Shown here: positions 3,056 to 5,332 of the stretch, piece after piece
How the letters are laid out: each line of letters opens with the position of its first letter
Numbering within the stretch: position 1 is the first letter of the stretch
Origin: Thermoplasmata archaeon
GTDB lineage: Archaea > Thermoplasmatota > Thermoplasmata > Thermoplasmatales > Thermoplasmataceae
DNA length: 5,332 nucleotides
Direction: 5' to 3'
Assembly: GCA_021826835.1 (NCBI GenBank)
Contig: JAKAYH010000195.1
Location: 1 to 5,332, forward strand
The notes under the pieces: model-generated
What the model was told of the DNA's origin: nothing
Database searches by the model: none
Seen by the model: the letters and a program-made list of their open reading frames with translations, nothing else
Translations under genes and position numbers: made by a program

Positions 3056-5332
3056 AAGGTCTCCATCATATCTTCAGGGATTCCATGATCCCGGATACCA
3101 ATAACTTCCATGATGGGTTCAACAATGGAAGTGAAGCACCGATCCTGATGGTACTTCCAATCCAACCGGCTGATGAATTTCTGTGGTAAGGGGTCATCAA
3201 AGTTCACCATGATAACGTCATTCTCACCTTTCCTTCCTTGCACGAAATACTTGCGGAATTTCCCCTGACTGGAATCCAGATGAATTCCTTCTTTAATTGA
3301 ATTCCGAATTGCCCTTGCACTCTGGAAGTTGCCATAAGTTTCAAGGCTTCGCTGAAGACCTGAATAGAATCCGATCTGATTTATGTCTATGGTGTGGTCA
3401 ATCCATTTCTGCAATTCATTATGATGCAGATCACGGGCTTTTTCAGGATCATCAAAGATCATCTTAAAAAGTTCATCCATGATCCAGTGGACGTAAGGAG
3501 AGGAATCTGATCTGCGAATTTCAAAGCCACGAATCTTCAGTTTGGGCTTATTAAGCCACTTATCCTCCCAGATGATATGACTGACGTATTTCTTCTTTGC
3601 ACCGGTCTGAAGCCACTGATCCATGATAGTCTCCAGTTTCATGTGGAGTTTACTCTTTGTAGGATCGGCATTGAATTGCTTCACGAATTCAGGAAATGTA
3701 GAATTGATGTATTTGATGAGCTTCAGGGCATCTTCCAAGATCTCTTCCTTGGTCATGGTTTCATATTTGGGATGGGAGAGGAAAAGGCTGTCAGTATCTC
3801 CGTAGTCCACAACATAGCCGATCAGTTGGACTTTATCAGCAACCCATAAGATATGCTTACGGGCTACAAAGGTTATACAGTGCTGGATTCTGGGGTCAAA
3901 CCATCGGGAGTAAGAATTCTTGGTATCACCATAGAAGGCATTGGTGATCTCCTTGACAGTTCTCTGGTCATTGTCAAGAACGTCACGCATGACAGGATCG
4001 ACATTACGCATTTCAGCCTTGATCTTATCACGTTCATCCATCAATTCATCAATGGTCTCAGGTATGAATCCTCTTATGTGTGTGGAGAAGCGATAACCGT
4101 CAACAATGATGTCTGTGGGATCAAATGGATCATCCTCAGACCTGATGGTATCATGACTCAGGTTTAGCGTAGAAATGACAGCAGGATATTCACCTTTAAA
4201 ATCAAGTACAATTATGTATTTCTTGTACATCCCACTCTTGGCACTAAAGACCAATGAACCTCCACCCTTCTTGGTTTTCTCTATTGGCTTAGGCTTGGAA
4301 GGTGCAATGTATTTCCCAGAAATCTTATGGAACAGACGGGCATCTATGATATAATCAGCATTGTATTTTCCGATCTGTAGAGTCCCAGCATTACAGGAAA
4401 GGGAATAGAAGAATTTGGTAAGACCCTGATTCTTATCTATAAGGGCTGGGAGGATTGCATCACGGTAAGAATATTTCAGGAAGAGGATAGGGTCTTTTTC
4501 ATACATCTCATAGAATCCCATTTTGTGTTTTACCTTTCCGACACCAAGAAGGAGGTTGGCAACGTAATCAAGAGATGAACTGATAACATTGTTTTCATGC
4601 TTCCGCTTATATGCGAGTCGGAAATCCAGTTGCCCAACCTGACGGAATGGTGCATAGAGACCAAACTTCTTTCCACGATTCTCCAGATATGGAATGTCAT
4701 ATCCCTGAATTTCCCAGCCTCCAAGAATGTCAGGAGCATTCTTGCCGGAAAGAAGATAAAAAAAGGCGCGGATCATCTCCTTTTCAGATTCAAATGAAAG
4801 GAACCGGAAATTGAAATCCCCAATGGCATCTATCAATTTGGATGTCTGCACCTTAGACTCCGAGATAGTGGAAAAAAGAAGGACATTGTTGGTGAGATAA
4901 TCATAATATGAGATGCCGGTAACTTCTTCCTTAGCTTCTTCAGGTCTTGCAAACCCATGACGATCATCGGTTTCAATGTCGAAAGACGCTATGCGGAGAT
5001 TGATACCATTATGATCTATCGGCTTCAGGGTATCAAGATCAACAGCCTTCTTGATGTGAAGATCATAAAGAACACGCTCTGCAAAGAGAATGTCGGCTTC
5101 ATAAGTTTGGACTCCATTCTTCTCATAATTAAGACGATCATTCTTTACCTGATAGGGTAAGTCTTTTGCAATCTTTACCAGAGGTTTCCTATTGATTGAT
5201 TTGTAAGTGCCTTTGGAATCCTCAAGATAGTAGTATGGCTTGATGGGTGCAGGGAATTCATAATTCAGTCTTTCACCATTCTCAAGTCTCCCAAACCACC
5301 TGACACGAAGGGGATTCTCAGTGTAATCAGAG
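3052..5332 (-). CDS. polB: Family-B DNA polymerase with 3'-5' exonuclease, 5' end beyond window
   Basis: At least 759 codons, open to the right edge. Residue 1 here is the first complete codon (5331-5329). The exonuclease domain has Exo I FDIET (117-121, D118/E120), Exo II GWEIQGYDIPY (D212) and Exo III YSYRD (287-291, D291). The polymerase domain has motif A LDFKGEYP (D377), motif B KEITNAFYG (460-468), motif C YGDTDS (D512 and D514) and the KKKY motif (579-582), then RGFEIRRSDSSP and a thumb region. All metal-binding acids are present, so the enzyme should be active and proofreading. A GTG at 4851-4849 could be taken as a start, but it is codon 161 and would remove Exo I. Pyrococcus-type enzymes have the Exo I Asp near residue 140, so only some tens of residues are probably missing. 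Exo II has Glu in place of the usual Asn, and motif A has GEYP for SLYP. No PCNA-binding box shows at the C-terminus. This suggests a virus or plasmid replicase, not the main chromosomal PolB. Confidence 0.95.
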   Translation of the reverse strand, partial: SDYTENPLRVRWFGRLENGERLNYEFPAPIKPYYYLEDSKGTYKSINRKPLVKIAKDLPYQVKNDRLNYEKNGVQTYEADILFAERVLYDLHIKKAVDLDTLKPIDHNGINLRIASFDIETDDRHGFARPEEAKEEVTGISYYDYLTNNVLLFSTISESKVQTSKLIDAIGDFNFRFLSFESEKEMIRAFFYLLSGKNAPDILGGWEIQGYDIPYLENRGKKFGLYAPFRQVGQLDFRLAYKRKHENNVISSSLDYVANLLLGVGKVKHKMGFYEMYEKDPILFLKYSYRDAILPALIDKNQGLTKFFYSLSCNAGTLQIGKYNADYIIDARLFHKISGKYIAPSKPKPIEKTKKGGGSLVFSAKSGMYKKYIIVLDFKGEYPAVISTLNLSHDTIRSEDDPFDPTDIIVDGYRFSTHIRGFIPETIDELMDERDKIKAEMRNVDPVMRDVLDNDQRTVKEITNAFYGDTKNSYSRWFDPRIQHCITFVARKHILWVADKVQLIGYVVDYGDTDSLFLSHPKYETMTKEEILEDALKLIKYINSTFPEFVKQFNADPTKSKLHMKLETIMDQWLQTGAKKKYVSHIIWEDKWLNKPKLKIRGFEIRRSDSSPYVHWIMDELFKMIFDDPEKARDLHHNELQKWIDHTIDINQIGFYSGLQRSLETYGNFQSARAIRNSIKEGIHLDSSQGKFRKYFVQGRKGENDVIMVNFDDPLPQKFISRLDWKYHQDRCFTSIVEPIMEVIGIRDHGIPEDMMETL

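Noticed and set aside
3577..4167. Plus-strand open frames at 3577-3849, 3623-3805 and 3853-4167
   Set aside because: They lie wholly inside the polymerase gene opposite the region of motifs A to C, show no domain of their own, and arise from antisense reading of conserved codons.
4530..5160. Further frames at 4530-4739 (minus) and 4597-4797, 4611-4814 and 4957-5160 (plus)
   Set aside because: All overlap the continuous polymerase frame, including its N-terminal extension beyond 4851. They have no ribosome site or domain evidence.
1..5332. tRNA or rRNA genes
   Set aside because: I saw no cloverleaf with a T-loop GTTCRA signature and no rRNA-like conserved stretch on either strand.

Overview
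The window looks archaeal and probably belongs to a virus, plasmid or other mobile replicon. The evidence is a family-B DNA polymerase of archaeal/viral style, a TATA-type promoter placed for leaderless transcription, a ribbon-helix-helix (RHH) protein, the 3' end of an IS200/IS605-type tnpB with its end hairpin, and secreted proteins rich in N-glycosylation sequons. The host lineage cannot be named from the sequence. All confident genes lie on the minus strand, so transcription runs from high to low coordinates.

Right part (3052-5332): a 5'-truncated family-B DNA polymerase. The longest ATG/GTG-initiated frame begins at a GTG at 4851, but the same frame stays open to the window edge. That upstream stretch encodes the Exo I motif (FDIET), so the GTG is internal and the gene starts outside the window. 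All three exonuclease and all three polymerase motifs can be seen.

Middle part (2483-3051): about 570 bp with no confident protein gene but much structure. Next to the polB stop are three diverged tandem copies of a roughly 70-85 bp unit ending in TCTATTAGAAA. Then comes a block of about 210 nt with four stem-loops, ending in a tnpB-type C-terminal tail whose stop codon lies in the loop of an IS605-type right-end hairpin. No TnpB catalytic domain is present. The block is either a decayed insertion-sequence end or a stand-alone omega-RNA-like element. After it come a TATA box and a small protein (2066-2482) that appears to hold two RHH folds in one chain.

Left part (1-1885): a visibly more AT-rich, tightly coupled operon of three extracytoplasmic genes joined by ATGA stop/start overlaps. 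They are a three-helix membrane protein, a membrane-anchored or secreted clan GH-A-like glycoside hydrolase carrying twelve N-X-S/T sequons, and the first 167 residues of a secreted, Gly/Thr-rich, probably beta-rich protein that runs off the left edge. The likely theme is modification or recognition of surface glycans. The two sides differ in base composition and job: replication and regulation on the right, cell surface on the left. This suggests a mosaic replicon with an acquired surface module.
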